A program made the position numbers and the translations under genes. The notes under the pieces were generated by a model. It was given only the letters and a program-made list of their open reading frames with translations. It was not told where the DNA came from and did no database searches. Shown in pieces: positions 1 to 8,968 of a DNA stretch of 64,000 nucleotides. Location: positions 310,001 through 374,000 of the forward strand of contig NZ_JALN02000001.1 of the NCBI RefSeq assembly GCF_000559085.1, written 5' to 3'. Numbering within the stretch: the first letter of the stretch is position 1; the number at the start of each line of letters is the position of its first letter. Source of the DNA: Mycolicibacterium aromaticivorans JS19b1 = JCM 16368. GTDB lineage: Bacteria; Actinomycetota; Actinomycetes; Mycobacteriales; Mycobacteriaceae.

Positions 1-266
1 TGGCCCCGCCTACTGGCGCGGCGCAGTTCGAGGACCGCATCTTCAATGACAGCTGATGTGCGGCGCGGGCAGCGGTGTGGTCGTGAGGAGCGATCCGACA
101 ACCCGGCAACGCCTTCATCGCGAAACCGGCGCACCCATCGGTGAGCGCACTGGCGCGACACTCCTAATTCGGCAGCGACATGAGACACCGGTCGGTGTCC
201 CTTAACGATCCGCTCAACGAGCAGCAGACGACCATGAACGGTCAAACGGGCATTAGCGTGGGACAC
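1..266 (-). CDS. IS481-family transposase, N-terminal part (runs off the left edge)
   Basis: The reverse strand is open for 88 codons from a GTG at 266 to the window edge. The start is set by a GGAGGT ribosome site five bases upstream. The protein opens SHANARLTVHGRLLLVERI and continues with a helix-turn-helix region (SHVAAELGVSRQCAHRWVRR) and then GLSDRSSRPHR. This is the characteristic N-terminus of IS481-type DDE transposases, whose leading helix-turn-helix binds the element's ends. The catalytic DDE core would lie outside the window, so intactness cannot be judged. No stop or frameshift is visible in the part present. The gene points away from the DUF389 gene, so the element's transposase-proximal end lies between 267 and about 376. 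Confidence 0.82.
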   Translation of the reverse strand, partial: MSHANARLTVHGRLLLVERIVKGHRPVSHVAAELGVSRQCAHRWVRRFRDEGVAGLSDRSSRPHRCPRRTSAVIEDAVLELRRASRRG

Positions 267-350
267 GAGGACCTCCGTGGACTGGTGAAGACGTCAGACA
301 TCTCCACTAAGCCCGGAGGTCCTCCCTACAGCAATAGCGATCCGTCACCA
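1..350 (-). mobile_element. IS481-type insertion element, left end outside window, right boundary approximate
   Basis: The extent is inferred from the transposase gene plus its upstream leader. IS481 ends usually begin with TG; reading from the DUF389 side, candidate TG starts lie near 351 and near 330. The leader contains two GGAGGNCCTC-like palindromic blocks (about 267-277 and 315-325). The exact end and any target-site duplication cannot be fixed because the other terminus is not in the window. Confidence 0.45.
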
Positions 351-376
351 ATGTCTAAGCCGAGTACAGCTAGACG

Positions 377-1330
377 CTAGTCGGTCTTCGGTCCCGCCCA
401 CAGTCGGCCCGTACCGTGGCGGCGCGTCTCGTGCCGGCGGCGCGTGGCCAACACCAGCACTCCGGCCACAGTGATGCCCACCAGGTTGATCGCCAGTTGC
501 GCAGCGGATTCGGCGGCCACGTCCCATTCTCCGACCGACGCGGCGACGACAGCGAAACCTGCGGCGGGCACGGTGGTCACCGAGATGAACACCCCTACCA
601 GGGCGGCGGATTTGGCCGACACCAGCGACAGCATTCCTGCCGCGCCGGCCAGCAGCGCGACCACGAACGACAACGGACCGACCCGAAAGATGAAGTCGAC
701 GTCGGTGAGTTGACGAGTGCTGCCCAGCTCGATCCAGCCCAGCGCCTCGCCGCCGAGCACGAACGCCGCGGTGACGGCCATGGCGACCGGGAACCCGACC
801 AGCAGTGCCAGTGACGCACGGCGGGCCAGGTCCAGCCTGCGGCGCACCAGCGCCACCGCCAGGGCGGCCAGCGGCCCGAATTCCGGGCCGACGACCATGG
901 CGCCGACCACTGTCACCGGAGAGTCGGTCACCACGCCGACCGCGGCGATCATGCACGCCAGGCACAGAAACAGCAGGAAGGTGATGTTGAGCGTGGACTC
1001 CTCGCGGGTGCGGGCCGCCAGCTCCTCCCAGACGATCGCATCCCCCGGGTCGCCGTCGGCCTGCTTCTCGGCGCGGTAGGCCGCGGTGGATACGACGGTG
1101 TCCACCACATCGAGGGTGATGGCGCCCTTGTGGTGCAAGTCCAGTGCCTTCAGGTCGTCGACGACGTCGTTGGCGCATTCACGTGCGATGTCGGCGGAGA
1201 TCTCGTCACCCGGCGGGTCCAGCGCCGCCCCCTGATGCACCACCAGGTGCGTCACCCCGACCTGCCGCTGCAGGACAGCCAACACGTCGTCGCGAAGGTC
1301 GACCGGCGCGATCACCCGCAGATGCAGCAC
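377..1330 (-). CDS. DUF389-family multipass membrane protein
   Basis: A 317-residue protein. The N-terminal ~85 residues form a soluble alpha/beta domain (LHLRVIAP...DVLAVL), typical of the DUF389/TIGR00341 family. Residues about 115-305 hold five or six hydrophobic segments, including the family-type stretch VVGAMVVGPEFGPLAALA. The C-terminus is short and basic. Biochemical function of the family is not established. I chose the GTG at 1330 because the protein then begins with the family-like LHLRVIAP; a TTG at 1360 would add ten residues. The gene is divergent from the small membrane protein at 1372 and ends close to the inferred IS element boundary, but its C-terminus looks natural and not disrupted. 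Confidence 0.85.
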   Translation of the reverse strand: MLHLRVIAPVDLRDDVLAVLQRQVGVTHLVVHQGAALDPPGDEISADIARECANDVVDDLKALDLHHKGAITLDVVDTVVSTAAYRAEKQADGDPGDAIVWEELAARTREESTLNITFLLFLCLACMIAAVGVVTDSPVTVVGAMVVGPEFGPLAALAVALVRRRLDLARRASLALLVGFPVAMAVTAAFVLGGEALGWIELGSTRQLTDVDFIFRVGPLSFVVALLAGAAGMLSLVSAKSAALVGVFISVTTVPAAGFAVVAASVGEWDVAAESAAQLAINLVGITVAGVLVLATRRRHETRRHGTGRLWAGPKTD

Positions 1331-1371
1331 AATCGCGAGACTACTTCCCCAGGGGTGCAAGAATCTTCGTT

Positions 1372-1674
1372 GTGGATCGGCCCAAGCCGCGCTGGATACC
1401 CGCCCGTCTGTGGCCCTGGCTCAGCAACCGCTGGGTTCAGGCCGTCCTCGTGATCGCGCTGTTCGCCATCCTGGGCGTGATCTTCATGTTGACCTCGGAC
1501 CGCAAGGACACCGACTACTGGGCCGGCTACGCCAACGGGCAGCGCTGGGTCGACGCTGGCGGCTACCAGGCGCACGAGGAGTCGATCGCGGCGTACTGCT
1601 CGAGCCAAGCCGCCCACCACGCCGCCAGTTACCGACGCGGCTGCGTGGACGGCGCCCACAACGCCATGCGCTGA
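1372..1674 (+). CDS. small single-pass membrane protein, function unknown
   Basis: A 100-residue protein beginning at GTG 1372 (DRPKPRWIPARLWPWL). There is one strong transmembrane segment at about residues 21-40 (VQAVLVIALFAILGVIFML), then a hydrophilic tail rich in Tyr, Ala, His and Gly with two cysteines (AYCSSQ and RRGCVDG) that could form a disulfide outside the membrane. The long upstream extension of the frame is antisense to the DUF389 gene and is not believable, so the internal GTG is preferred. The gene converges on mmpL with a 25-base gap. I do not recognise the family; the composition and TM prediction support a real mycobacterial membrane protein. Confidence 0.65.
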   Translation: MDRPKPRWIPARLWPWLSNRWVQAVLVIALFAILGVIFMLTSDRKDTDYWAGYANGQRWVDAGGYQAHEESIAAYCSSQAAHHAASYRRGCVDGAHNAMR

Positions 1675-1699
1675 CTCGGACTGCTCCGGAAGCGGTTGG

Positions 1700-4600
1700 C
1701 TACTGTCTGGATTGGGCCGGGATCGGCTCGGTGTTCGCCGCCCGGGCCGCCGGGTTGGGCCACGGGCTCGGCACCGGACGTGGCCGCACTCGCTGCGGCC
1801 ACCAGAACCACCGGCCCAATAGGGCGGCGATCGACGGCGTCATGAACGAGCGGATCACCAGCGTGTCGACCAGCAGGCCCATGCCGATGGTCGTGCCGAC
1901 CTGCGCGATGACCGTCAGCTCGCTGAAGGCCATGGCCGCCATCGTCACCGCGAACACCAGGCCGGCGGAGGTGACCACCGAACCGCTGCCGCCCATCGCG
2001 CGGATGATGCCCGTCTTGAGGCCGGCCGGGATCTCCTCCTTGAGGCGCGCCACCAGCAGCAGGTTGTAGTCGGAACCGACCGCGAGCAGGATGACGATCG
2101 CCATCACCATCACCATCCAGTGCAGCGGACGGCCGATCAGGTCCTGCCAGATCAACACCGACAAACCGAATGACGTGCCCAGCGACAATGCCACCGTGCC
2201 CACGATCACCGCGGAGGCCACCACGGCCCGGGTGATGATCAGCATGATGATGAAGATCAGACACAGGGCCGCCAACCCGGCGATCATCAAGTCGTAGTCG
2301 GCGCTGTCCTGCATGTCCTTGAAGCTGGCCGCGGTGCCGGCGAGATAGATCTTGGAGCCCTCCAGCGGGGTGCCCTTGATCGCCTCGAACGCCGCATTCT
2401 TGATCGGGTCGATATGACTGAGACCCTCCGGTGACATCGGATCACCCTCGTGAGAGATGATGAACCGCACCGCTTTTCCGTCCGGCGACAAGAACATCTT
2501 CATGCCGCGCTTGAAGTCCGGATTGTCGAACGCCTCCGGCGGGAGGTAGAACGAGTCGTCGTTCTTGGCTTCGTCGAACGCCTTGCCCATCGCGCTCTGG
2601 TTGTCCTGCATGGCCGCGATCTGATCCTGCTGACCGGACTGGGTGCTCTGCAGGGTGAGCTGCATGGTCCGCATCGAGCGCATCGTGTCGATCATCGGCG
2701 GCATCAGCGTGCGCATCTGGGCCGTCAACAGGTCCAGCTTGTGCAGATCCGGTACTAGCAGCTGGAAGTCGTCGGTCATGGTGTCGATGCCGTCCAGGGT
2801 GTCGAACACCGACCGGATCGAGTTGCACACCGGGATGTCGAAGCAGTGCGGTTCCCAGTAGAAGTAGTTGCGGAGCGGCCGGAAGAAGTCGTCGAAGTCG
2901 GCGATGTGGTTGCGCAGCGTCTGGATGTCGGCCAGCGTCAGGTCCATCTTGCCGACCATGCTGTGGGTGACGGCGTTGAGCTGCCCGAGCAGGTCGTACA
3001 TCTTCGTCATCTGATCGATGGAGACGTTCATGTCGTCGCCCATCTTCAGCATGTCCTTCATCCGGTCCTGCATGTAGGACTGGTTCAGCGTCTGCGTGGT
3101 GCCCTGCATACCCAGCAGGAACGGGATCGAGCTGTGTTCGATCGGGGTACCCAGCGGCCTGGTGATGGTCTGCACCCGTCCGATGCCCGGCGTGTGGAAG
3201 ATGGCCTTCGCCACCCGATCGATCACCAGGAAGTCGGCCGAGTTACGCAGGTCGTGGTCGCTTTGCAGCATCAGGAGTTCAGGGCTCAGCCGCGCCTCCG
3301 GGAAGTGCCGCTCGGCGGCGGCGAACCCCTCACTGGCCGGAATGTCGGCAGGCAGGTAGTGCCGGTCGTTGTAGTCGGTTCGGTAGCCGGGCAGCGCAAG
3401 CAGCCCGATCAGGCAGACGAAGGTCGTCGCCACGAGGATCGGTCCCGGCCAGCGGACCACCGCGGTGCCGATGCGCCGCCAAAAACGTTCACGGGACGCC
3501 GCCTTGGGCTCCAGCAGGCCGAAGCGGCTGGCCGCGGTCACTACGGCGGGGCCGAGTGTCATCGCGGCGGCAACCACCACCACCATGCCGACGAACAGCG
3601 GAACGCCCATCGACTGGAACATCGGGCTGCGGGTGAAATGCAGACAGAACAACGCGCCGGCGATCGTCATCCCGGACCCGACGATCACGTGCCCGGTGCC
3701 GTGATACATCTCGTAATAGGCGGACTCTTTGTCCGCGCCCTTGCTGCGCGCCTCCTGATATCGGCCGAACAGGAAGATCACGTAGTCGGTGCCGGCCGCG
3801 ATCGCGACCATCACGAGCAGGTTGACCGCGAACGTCGACAGTCCGATCAGGTGGTGATAGCCCAGGAACGCCACCACGCCGCGCGCCGCCGCCAGTTCGA
3901 GGAACACCATCACCAGGGCGATCAGCACCGTGACGATCGAGCGGTAGACCACCAGCAGCATCACGGTGATCACGCCGAACGTCAGACCGGTGATGATCTT
4001 GAGGCTGCGGTCACCGGCGATGTGGGTGTCATTGATCAGCGCCGACGATCCGGCGACGTAGGCCTTGATCCCCGGCGGTGCGGGCACGCTCTCGACGATC
4101 GACTTGACTGCCTCGACCGATTCATTGGCCAGACCCTCGCCCATGTTGCCGGCCAGGTAGGCCTGCACATAGGCGGATTTGCCGTCGGCGCTCTGCGACC
4201 CGGCGGCGGTGAGCGGATCGCTCCAGAAGTCCTGGATGTGCTCGACGTGGGTCTTGTCGGCCTCGAGCTTCTTGACGATCTCGTTGTAGTACTGGTGCGC
4301 AGCGTCGCCGAGCGGCTGGTCGCCTTCCAGCACGATCATCACCGAGGTGTTCGACTTGAACTCGTGGAATGTGTTGCCGATCGTGCTCATCGCGACCGAC
4401 GAGGGCGCGTCCATCGCCGTCATCGGCACCGACTGCTGCTGGCCGACGACCTCGATCTGCGGCACGACGATATTGGTGACGACGGTCAGCGCCAGCCAGC
4501 CCAGGATGATCGGGACGGACAGCCAGCGCACCCACTGCGCGATGTGGGGCCGCCTCCCCGGTTCCGCTTGCGGCTTTTCGTCTTTGTTCAGCAGGATCAT
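1700..4600 (-). CDS. mmpL: MmpL-family RND transporter
   Basis: A 966-residue inner-membrane RND permease of the mycobacterial MmpL family, which moves lipids or siderophores outward using the proton gradient. The first TM ([19 protein letters not shown]) is followed by a large periplasmic loop, a TM cluster around 200-390, a second large loop (about 420-750) and a final TM cluster. Both proton-relay Asp-Tyr pairs of the family are present: D272-Y273 in [15 protein letters not shown] and D844-Y845 in [15 protein letters not shown]. The ATG at 4600 overlaps the mmpS stop (ATGA), the usual mmpS-mmpL coupling. The C-terminal tail after about 925 is short and Pro-rich. The cargo is unknown; the PapA-like neighbour suggests an acylated lipid or glycolipid. 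Confidence 0.95.
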   Translation of the reverse strand: MILLNKDEKPQAEPGRRPHIAQWVRWLSVPIILGWLALTVVTNIVVPQIEVVGQQQSVPMTAMDAPSSVAMSTIGNTFHEFKSNTSVMIVLEGDQPLGDAAHQYYNEIVKKLEADKTHVEHIQDFWSDPLTAAGSQSADGKSAYVQAYLAGNMGEGLANESVEAVKSIVESVPAPPGIKAYVAGSSALINDTHIAGDRSLKIITGLTFGVITVMLLVVYRSIVTVLIALVMVFLELAAARGVVAFLGYHHLIGLSTFAVNLLVMVAIAAGTDYVIFLFGRYQEARSKGADKESAYYEMYHGTGHVIVGSGMTIAGALFCLHFTRSPMFQSMGVPLFVGMVVVVAAAMTLGPAVVTAASRFGLLEPKAASRERFWRRIGTAVVRWPGPILVATTFVCLIGLLALPGYRTDYNDRHYLPADIPASEGFAAAERHFPEARLSPELLMLQSDHDLRNSADFLVIDRVAKAIFHTPGIGRVQTITRPLGTPIEHSSIPFLLGMQGTTQTLNQSYMQDRMKDMLKMGDDMNVSIDQMTKMYDLLGQLNAVTHSMVGKMDLTLADIQTLRNHIADFDDFFRPLRNYFYWEPHCFDIPVCNSIRSVFDTLDGIDTMTDDFQLLVPDLHKLDLLTAQMRTLMPPMIDTMRSMRTMQLTLQSTQSGQQDQIAAMQDNQSAMGKAFDEAKNDDSFYLPPEAFDNPDFKRGMKMFLSPDGKAVRFIISHEGDPMSPEGLSHIDPIKNAAFEAIKGTPLEGSKIYLAGTAASFKDMQDSADYDLMIAGLAALCLIFIIMLIITRAVVASAVIVGTVALSLGTSFGLSVLIWQDLIGRPLHWMVMVMAIVILLAVGSDYNLLLVARLKEEIPAGLKTGIIRAMGGSGSVVTSAGLVFAVTMAAMAFSELTVIAQVGTTIGMGLLVDTLVIRSFMTPSIAALLGRWFWWPQRVRPRPVPSPWPNPAARAANTEPIPAQSRQ

Positions 4601-5142
4601 GCGGACTTGACCAGGCAGAAGGTCTGCGCGTTCACACCGGTGTTGGTCTTCTCGTCCTTGAGCTCGCCGTTGACGATGATCCGGCAACCGATCGTGTCAC
4701 TGTCGCCCTGGGCGACGATGTTGGCCGATGCGGCCGGCGCGGTGGTTGTCAGGGTCAGCGACCACGGCAGGGTGACGTCCCGCGCGATCTGCGGCTGGGC
4801 GTCCAGGTCGAGGTAGTTGATGGTGGCGACGGCACCGGGCGGGCCGTAGATCTCGTACACCACGGTCTTCGGGTTGAACGGCTTGGTGTCATTGGCCAGG
4901 CCGCTACCGGGCCGGGTCGTCTCGGTCTTTCCGAACACGCCGTGCAGGCGGAAAACACCGAACGCGGCGATGGCGATCACCAGAACGATCACGATCGGCA
5001 GCCATATCTTGCGAAGGAGCTGCAGCGGTCCACGACGCTTGGTGCGGTGACCTGCGGATTGAGCCTGCTGCTTTCCCGGGCCGGCCGGAGCGTCGTCGGT
5101 TGGCGCGCCCGAGGCCGCGTAGGTCTGGCTTTCCAGCGTCAC
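4597..5142 (-). CDS. mmpS: MmpS-family accessory protein of the RND transporter
   Basis: A 181-residue protein. It has a hydrophilic N-terminal region of about 50 residues, one TM ([18 protein letters not shown]) and an extracytoplasmic beta-rich domain of the MmpS4/5 type with signature stretches [29 protein letters not shown] and [14 protein letters not shown]. Two cysteines (IGC and FCL) could pair. MmpS proteins act with the adjacent MmpL in lipid or siderophore export. The start is GTG 5142 with a purine-rich site (AGAAGGGGGG) about ten bases upstream. The cytoplasmic N-terminus is longer than in many MmpS proteins. The 156-base gap to the upstream acyltransferase gene holds a CTAC-ATA-GTAG palindrome (5207-5217), so a separate promoter is possible. 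Confidence 0.93.
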   Translation of the reverse strand: MTLESQTYAASGAPTDDAPAGPGKQQAQSAGHRTKRRGPLQLLRKIWLPIVIVLVIAIAAFGVFRLHGVFGKTETTRPGSGLANDTKPFNPKTVVYEIYGPPGAVATINYLDLDAQPQIARDVTLPWSLTLTTTAPAASANIVAQGDSDTIGCRIIVNGELKDEKTNTGVNAQTFCLVKSA

Positions 5143-5298
5143 GACCGGACCCCCTTCTGGCCTCGCAGATCAGCCTGTCGATTCACCGCGGCCCCATTTA
5201 GCACCGCTACATAGTAGGACTAACGGATCTTGTCAGCATAACCCGTGTGATCAGCCTCATGGACCACCCGAATTTCTGACAGGTGTCACACGATCCGG

Positions 5299-6639
5299 TT
5301 ACTCGATCGTGGCCGTGAGCCCGAATTCGTCGAGGACCTCACCTATTGAGGCCTTCAGCAGGTCTTTGCTGTTCGGGCCACCGGGACGCCACGCCGAGAC
5401 CGAGAGCGAAACCTCACCGTTGACCTGACCCGCTGCCAGGAACAAGGTGCCACCGAGCCGGTCGAGAATGTCCGCCGTGATCCGCGACTCGAGCTGACGC
5501 ACGACGATGTGATCGGCGTCGGTGCCATCGGGCCGGTTCACCGCCGGGTCCAGCTTCCCGAGATTGGAGCACCCGATCGGCGCGCCCGCGCCGAGCGCCA
5601 TCCCCTCCAGTCGACGGGCCAGCCCGGGCGGGATCAGCGGCGCCAGCGCCACCGGTCCCAGCAGCTCGAAGCGGCTTTCTGACAGCGCGGCCAGGTTCTT
5701 CTTCAGTTCGGCACGCACATCGCGCAGGGTCTGCGTGACGTTGACAGGGTCGATGCTCACCGTCATCCCGGTGAGGGCGTTGGCCCGGGTGTCACCCTCG
5801 GTGCGTTCGCTGACCGGGAACTGCAGCCGGACCCGTCCGGTGTCGTCGACCCGACCTTGCTCCTGCCCGAGCTTCGCGGCGATTCCGGCGAACAACGAAT
5901 TGCTGGTTCCGCCAAGGCTTTCCATGCGTTGTTGCCATTGATCCTCGTCGATGTACGCGACCAGCGCAGGCACGGTGACAAGCCGGCTTTCGTCGATCTC
6001 GGCCGGCGCCGGCGCTGAACGTCCAGCCGATGAGGTGAGTTCGTCCCGGCTGTTGCGGGCCAGTGTCACCGCGGCACCGATCGCCTTGGCGAAGTCGGGC
6101 ACCGCACGCACCAGGGCCGCGGCGTCTTCGCGCAGGGCCTGCCCGCGGGTCCGGGCATGGGGCTGGGGATAGCCGAGGTCCCAGGTCTCGCCGCCGGCCG
6201 CCTGTTTGATGGCCAGGGTGATCGCCAGCCCGTCGCAGATCGAATGCGAGGCGATCAGCGTGACCACCGCCCCACCCTCCGTGAACGGCTGAACGGCCAG
6301 CCGCCAGGACGGTCCGCCCTCGGGATCGATCGGGACGCGAATCTGCTCGTCGAGCCAGTCCAAGGCCTCGGCGCGTGGCCGGGGGGCGGCCGCGATGTCG
6401 ATGTCGGCCGGGCCGGTCCAGGCCACCCAGTGGTCGCGGCCGAAAGGCAGCGGCGAGCGCTCGATGCGGCGCCCCAACAGGCCGCGGCCGAGGTTGTGGT
6501 GAAAGCGACGCAGCCCGTCGAAGTCGACCGGGCGCTCATAGATCCAGGCGTACTGGGCCAGCGGTCCGCGACCGAGCGCCCGCAGTCCGAGGAAGGATCC
6601 TTGATCGATGTACGCCAGCGTGGAGTCCACACCGGCCAT
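5299..6639 (-). CDS. PapA-like condensation-domain acyltransferase
   Basis: A 446-residue protein with the HxxxD catalytic motif of the condensation/PapA/wax-ester acyltransferase fold (H132-SIC-D136, followed by GLAIT). The N-terminal half carries FLGLRALGRGPLAQYAWIYE and the C-terminal half has LQFPVSERTEGDTRANALTGM and GCSNLGKLDPAVNRPDGTDA, placed where the second half of the fold and its DFGWG-like region would be. PapA enzymes transfer acyl groups onto mycobacterial cell-wall lipids. I chose ATG 6639 because everything upstream in this frame is antisense-like over the HxlR gene. It lies 17 bases below the HxlR gene and upstream of mmpS-mmpL in the same direction, consistent with acylation of the transporter's cargo. 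The exact substrate cannot be read from the sequence. Confidence 0.8.
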   Translation of the reverse strand: MAGVDSTLAYIDQGSFLGLRALGRGPLAQYAWIYERPVDFDGLRRFHHNLGRGLLGRRIERSPLPFGRDHWVAWTGPADIDIAAAPRPRAEALDWLDEQIRVPIDPEGGPSWRLAVQPFTEGGAVVTLIASHSICDGLAITLAIKQAAGGETWDLGYPQPHARTRGQALREDAAALVRAVPDFAKAIGAAVTLARNSRDELTSSAGRSAPAPAEIDESRLVTVPALVAYIDEDQWQQRMESLGGTSNSLFAGIAAKLGQEQGRVDDTGRVRLQFPVSERTEGDTRANALTGMTVSIDPVNVTQTLRDVRAELKKNLAALSESRFELLGPVALAPLIPPGLARRLEGMALGAGAPIGCSNLGKLDPAVNRPDGTDADHIVVRQLESRITADILDRLGGTLFLAAGQVNGEVSLSVSAWRPGGPNSKDLLKASIGEVLDEFGLTATIE

Positions 6640-6656
6640 CGTAGGCGGGGGCAGGA

Positions 6657-7157
6657 TCACCGCGACGCAGGCGCGGCGCCTTTCCGCTTGAGCTCCACAC
6701 CCAGTTCCTCGGGTGGCACGAGATGCCCTCGTGTGCAACGGATTTCGACAGTCGCGTCGGCTCCGCACTCCAGGTGGGCCAGCCGCAGCCGGCTCTCGTC
6801 GGGAAGATGCCGCCGGCCCCACTCGAACATCGCCCACACCACCGGCATCAACTCGGTGCCCGAGTCGGTGAGCACATACTCGTCGCGCACCCGCTGCCCC
6901 GGCTCGCGGTAGGGCCGCCTGGCCAGCAGCCCGGCGTCGACGAGTTCGGCCAGCCGAGCCGACGTGGCGGCCTTGGTGATACCCACCCGTCGGGCAAAAT
7001 CGTCGAATCGGGTGGTGCCGTAGTAGGCCTCCCGGAGGATCAGCATCGCCGACTTGGTTCCGATGACCGCCATGGTCTTCTCGATCGGGCATTTCCCGAC
7101 CGCCGACCAGGCGTCGCGGTCGGCCAGGGGTCCCTGCAGCATTGTCACGTAAGTCAC
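6657..7157 (-). CDS. HxlR-family winged-helix transcriptional regulator
   Basis: A 166-residue regulator. Residues about 20-115 form the HxlR winged helix: CPIEKTMAVIGTKSAMLILRE, then FDDFARRVGITKAATSARLAELVDAGLL and the wing YVLTDSGTELMPV. The cysteine in KCPIEKT is at the usual HxlR position for redox or electrophile sensing. About 50 extra C-terminal residues include two further cysteines (LECGAD and IRCTRGH), a pattern seen in longer HxlR/MarR-like regulators. The gene is the first of a possible HxlR-PapA-mmpS-mmpL unit and is divergent from the thiolase gene, with an inverted repeat between them that probably serves as its operator. The ligand is unknown. Confidence 0.85.
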   Translation of the reverse strand: MTYVTMLQGPLADRDAWSAVGKCPIEKTMAVIGTKSAMLILREAYYGTTRFDDFARRVGITKAATSARLAELVDAGLLARRPYREPGQRVRDEYVLTDSGTELMPVVWAMFEWGRRHLPDESRLRLAHLECGADATVEIRCTRGHLVPPEELGVELKRKGAAPASR

Positions 7158-7178
7158 TCCATTTCTGAGTTGTTTTCA

Positions 7179-7207
7179 CTATACCTAGGTGTTATAGCTG
7201 GGTATAG
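7179..7207. promoter_or_regulatory. inverted repeat in the HxlR/thiolase divergent promoter
   Basis: CTATACC (7179-7185) and GGTATAG (7201-7207) form perfect 7-base arms around a 15-base spacer, and a TATAG half-site (7193-7197) lies inside. The repeat is 22 bases from the HxlR start and 36 from the thiolase start. A local regulator binding here could control both directions; HxlR is the natural candidate. This is inferred from symmetry and position only. Confidence 0.5.
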
Positions 7208-7242
7208 AGAGCAGTACTCAGCGACGAGTTCAGGAGGACAAC

Positions 7243-8427
7243 ATGGCCGGTTACTCAGGGCGCGACGCCGTCATCGTGGGGGCGGTCCGCACGCCGATCG
7301 GCAAGGGCAAACCCGGCGGCGCGCTGCACGGCGTGCTTCCGGCCGATCTGCTGGCGCACAGCCTCGCCGAGCTGGTCGCACGCACCGGTGTCGACCCGGT
7401 CGAGATCGACGACGTCATCGCGGGCGCGGTGACTCAGGCCGGTGACCAGGCGGTCAACATCGCCCGAAACGCGCTGCTGGGGGCCGGCTTCCCGGAGTCG
7501 GTGCCAGGGACCACCGTCGACCGGCAGTGCGGCTCGAGCCAGCAGGCGATCTCGTTCGCCGCGCAGGGCGTCATCGCGGGCGCTTACGACGTGGTGATCG
7601 CCGGCGGCGTGGAGTCGATGAGCCGGGTACCCATGGGGTCGTCGGTGCTGCCGGGCAGCGATCCGTTCGGCACCCGGTTCGCCGCACGCTATTCGGACGG
7701 CCTGGTGCCGCAGGGCATCAGCGCCGAGCTGATCGCCGCACGCTGGGGGCTCTCACGTGCCGAGCTCGACGAGTTCTCCGCTGCCAGCCACGAGAAGGCC
7801 GCGCAAGCCACCAAGGACGGGTTGTTCGACAACGAGCTCGTGCCGATCGCGGGCCTGCAGACCGACGAGATCATCCGTCCCGGAACGACGGTCGAGACGC
7901 TGGCCGGGTTGAAGCCGGCGTTCTACAGCGAGGCGTATGCGGCGCGCTTTCCGCAGATCAAGTGGGAGATCACGCCCGGCAACTCCTCACCGCTGTCCGA
8001 CGGCAGTGCCGCGGTGTTGATCACCTCATCAGAGGTCGCGCGCCGGCACGGCTGGAAGCCGCTGGCGCGCATCCACACCACCACCGTGGTGGGCTCGGAT
8101 CCGCTGTACATGCTGACCGGCGTCATCCCTGCGACGGAGAAGGTGCTGAGCAAGGCTGGACTCACCCTCGCTGACATCGACCTGTTCGAGGTGAACGAGG
8201 CGTTCGCCCCGGTGGTGCTGAGTTGGGCCCATGACACGGGAGCTGACTTGGCCAAAACCAACGTCAACGGCGGCGCGATCGCGATCGGGCACCCGCTGGG
8301 CGCCAGCGGCGCGCGGATCATGACCACGCTGGTCAACGCCCTCGATCAGCGGGGCGGCCGCTACGGCCTGCAGACCATGTGCGAGGGCGGCGGCATGGCC
8401 AACGCCACGATCATCGAGCGGCTCTGA
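7243..8427 (+). CDS. acetyl-CoA acyltransferase (thiolase)
   Basis: A 394-residue thiolase of the beta-oxidation type (FadA-like), which cleaves 3-ketoacyl-CoA with CoA to acetyl-CoA and a shortened acyl-CoA. The catalytic residues are all visible: nucleophile Cys96 in DRQCGSSQQ, His350 in GHPLGASG and Cys380 in CEGGGMANA, with the NEAFAPV motif. Its length is normal for the family. The start ATG 7243 has an AGGAGG site just upstream. It is divergent from the HxlR gene and is followed after one base by a DUF302 gene that is probably translated with it. The chain-length preference cannot be told. Confidence 0.95.
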   Translation: MAGYSGRDAVIVGAVRTPIGKGKPGGALHGVLPADLLAHSLAELVARTGVDPVEIDDVIAGAVTQAGDQAVNIARNALLGAGFPESVPGTTVDRQCGSSQQAISFAAQGVIAGAYDVVIAGGVESMSRVPMGSSVLPGSDPFGTRFAARYSDGLVPQGISAELIAARWGLSRAELDEFSAASHEKAAQATKDGLFDNELVPIAGLQTDEIIRPGTTVETLAGLKPAFYSEAYAARFPQIKWEITPGNSSPLSDGSAAVLITSSEVARRHGWKPLARIHTTTVVGSDPLYMLTGVIPATEKVLSKAGLTLADIDLFEVNEAFAPVVLSWAHDTGADLAKTNVNGGAIAIGHPLGASGARIMTTLVNALDQRGGRYGLQTMCEGGGMANATIIERL

Positions 8428-8428
8428 C

Positions 8429-8935
8429 ATGGTGACAGAGACCAGCTTCGCCGGGGTCCGGGTGCGGCACGACAGCACCAAGAGTTACGACGACCTGGTT
8501 GCCGCGCTGCTCGCCGACATCGGCGAGCGGCCGGTGCCGATCGGCGACCTCGGAGCCGCCGGCGGTGATTGGCCGTCGTATCGGGAGCGGGTCGAAAAGT
8601 ACGTAGGGCCAAGCGGATTCATGCTGTTCGCACTGCTCGACCATGGTGCCTGGATCACCAAAGCCGGCATCGCACGCAGGGTGTTGCGGGTCATCCTCGG
8701 CAACCCGTTGATCGCGATCACCATGCTTCGCCATGACGTGACGGCGGGCTTGTTCGCCCCGGTCGAGTTGCTGATCCTCGACGAGGACGCCGGCAGCAGC
8801 CTGACCTACATCAAGCCGTCGTCATTGATGGTCGTCGAGCCGAATCCGGAGCTGCTCAGCGCCGCCGAGGCGCTCGACAACAAGTTGGCGGACTTGGCCG
8901 CGAAGGTTACGTGCGAAAGCCCTACTGACCGCTGA
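8429..8935 (+). CDS. DUF302-family protein
   Basis: A 168-residue soluble protein resembling the DUF302 family: a region around FMLFALLDHGAWITKAG, then LGNPLIAITMLRHDVTAGLFAPVELLILDED and YIKPSSLM, followed by LDNKLADLAAKV. The function of the family is not established. It starts one base after the thiolase stop, so the two are almost certainly one transcript with coupled translation. A second in-frame GTG lies one codon downstream of the ATG, which does not change the interpretation. Family assignment is by motif memory and moderately sure. Confidence 0.75.
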   Translation: MVTETSFAGVRVRHDSTKSYDDLVAALLADIGERPVPIGDLGAAGGDWPSYRERVEKYVGPSGFMLFALLDHGAWITKAGIARRVLRVILGNPLIAITMLRHDVTAGLFAPVELLILDEDAGSSLTYIKPSSLMVVEPNPELLSAAEALDNKLADLAAKVTCESPTDR

Positions 8936-8968
8936 ATCCCGGTTCGATGCGGATGGCGGGTCCGCCGG

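Noticed and set aside
3..56. Apparent C-terminal end of a forward gene
   Set aside because: It also lies opposite the transposase frame, which is open and recognisable across the same bases.
180..380. 66-codon forward frame near the left edge
   Set aside because: It is the complement of the IS481 transposase N-terminus and its leader; the reverse-strand product has clear helix-turn-helix motifs.
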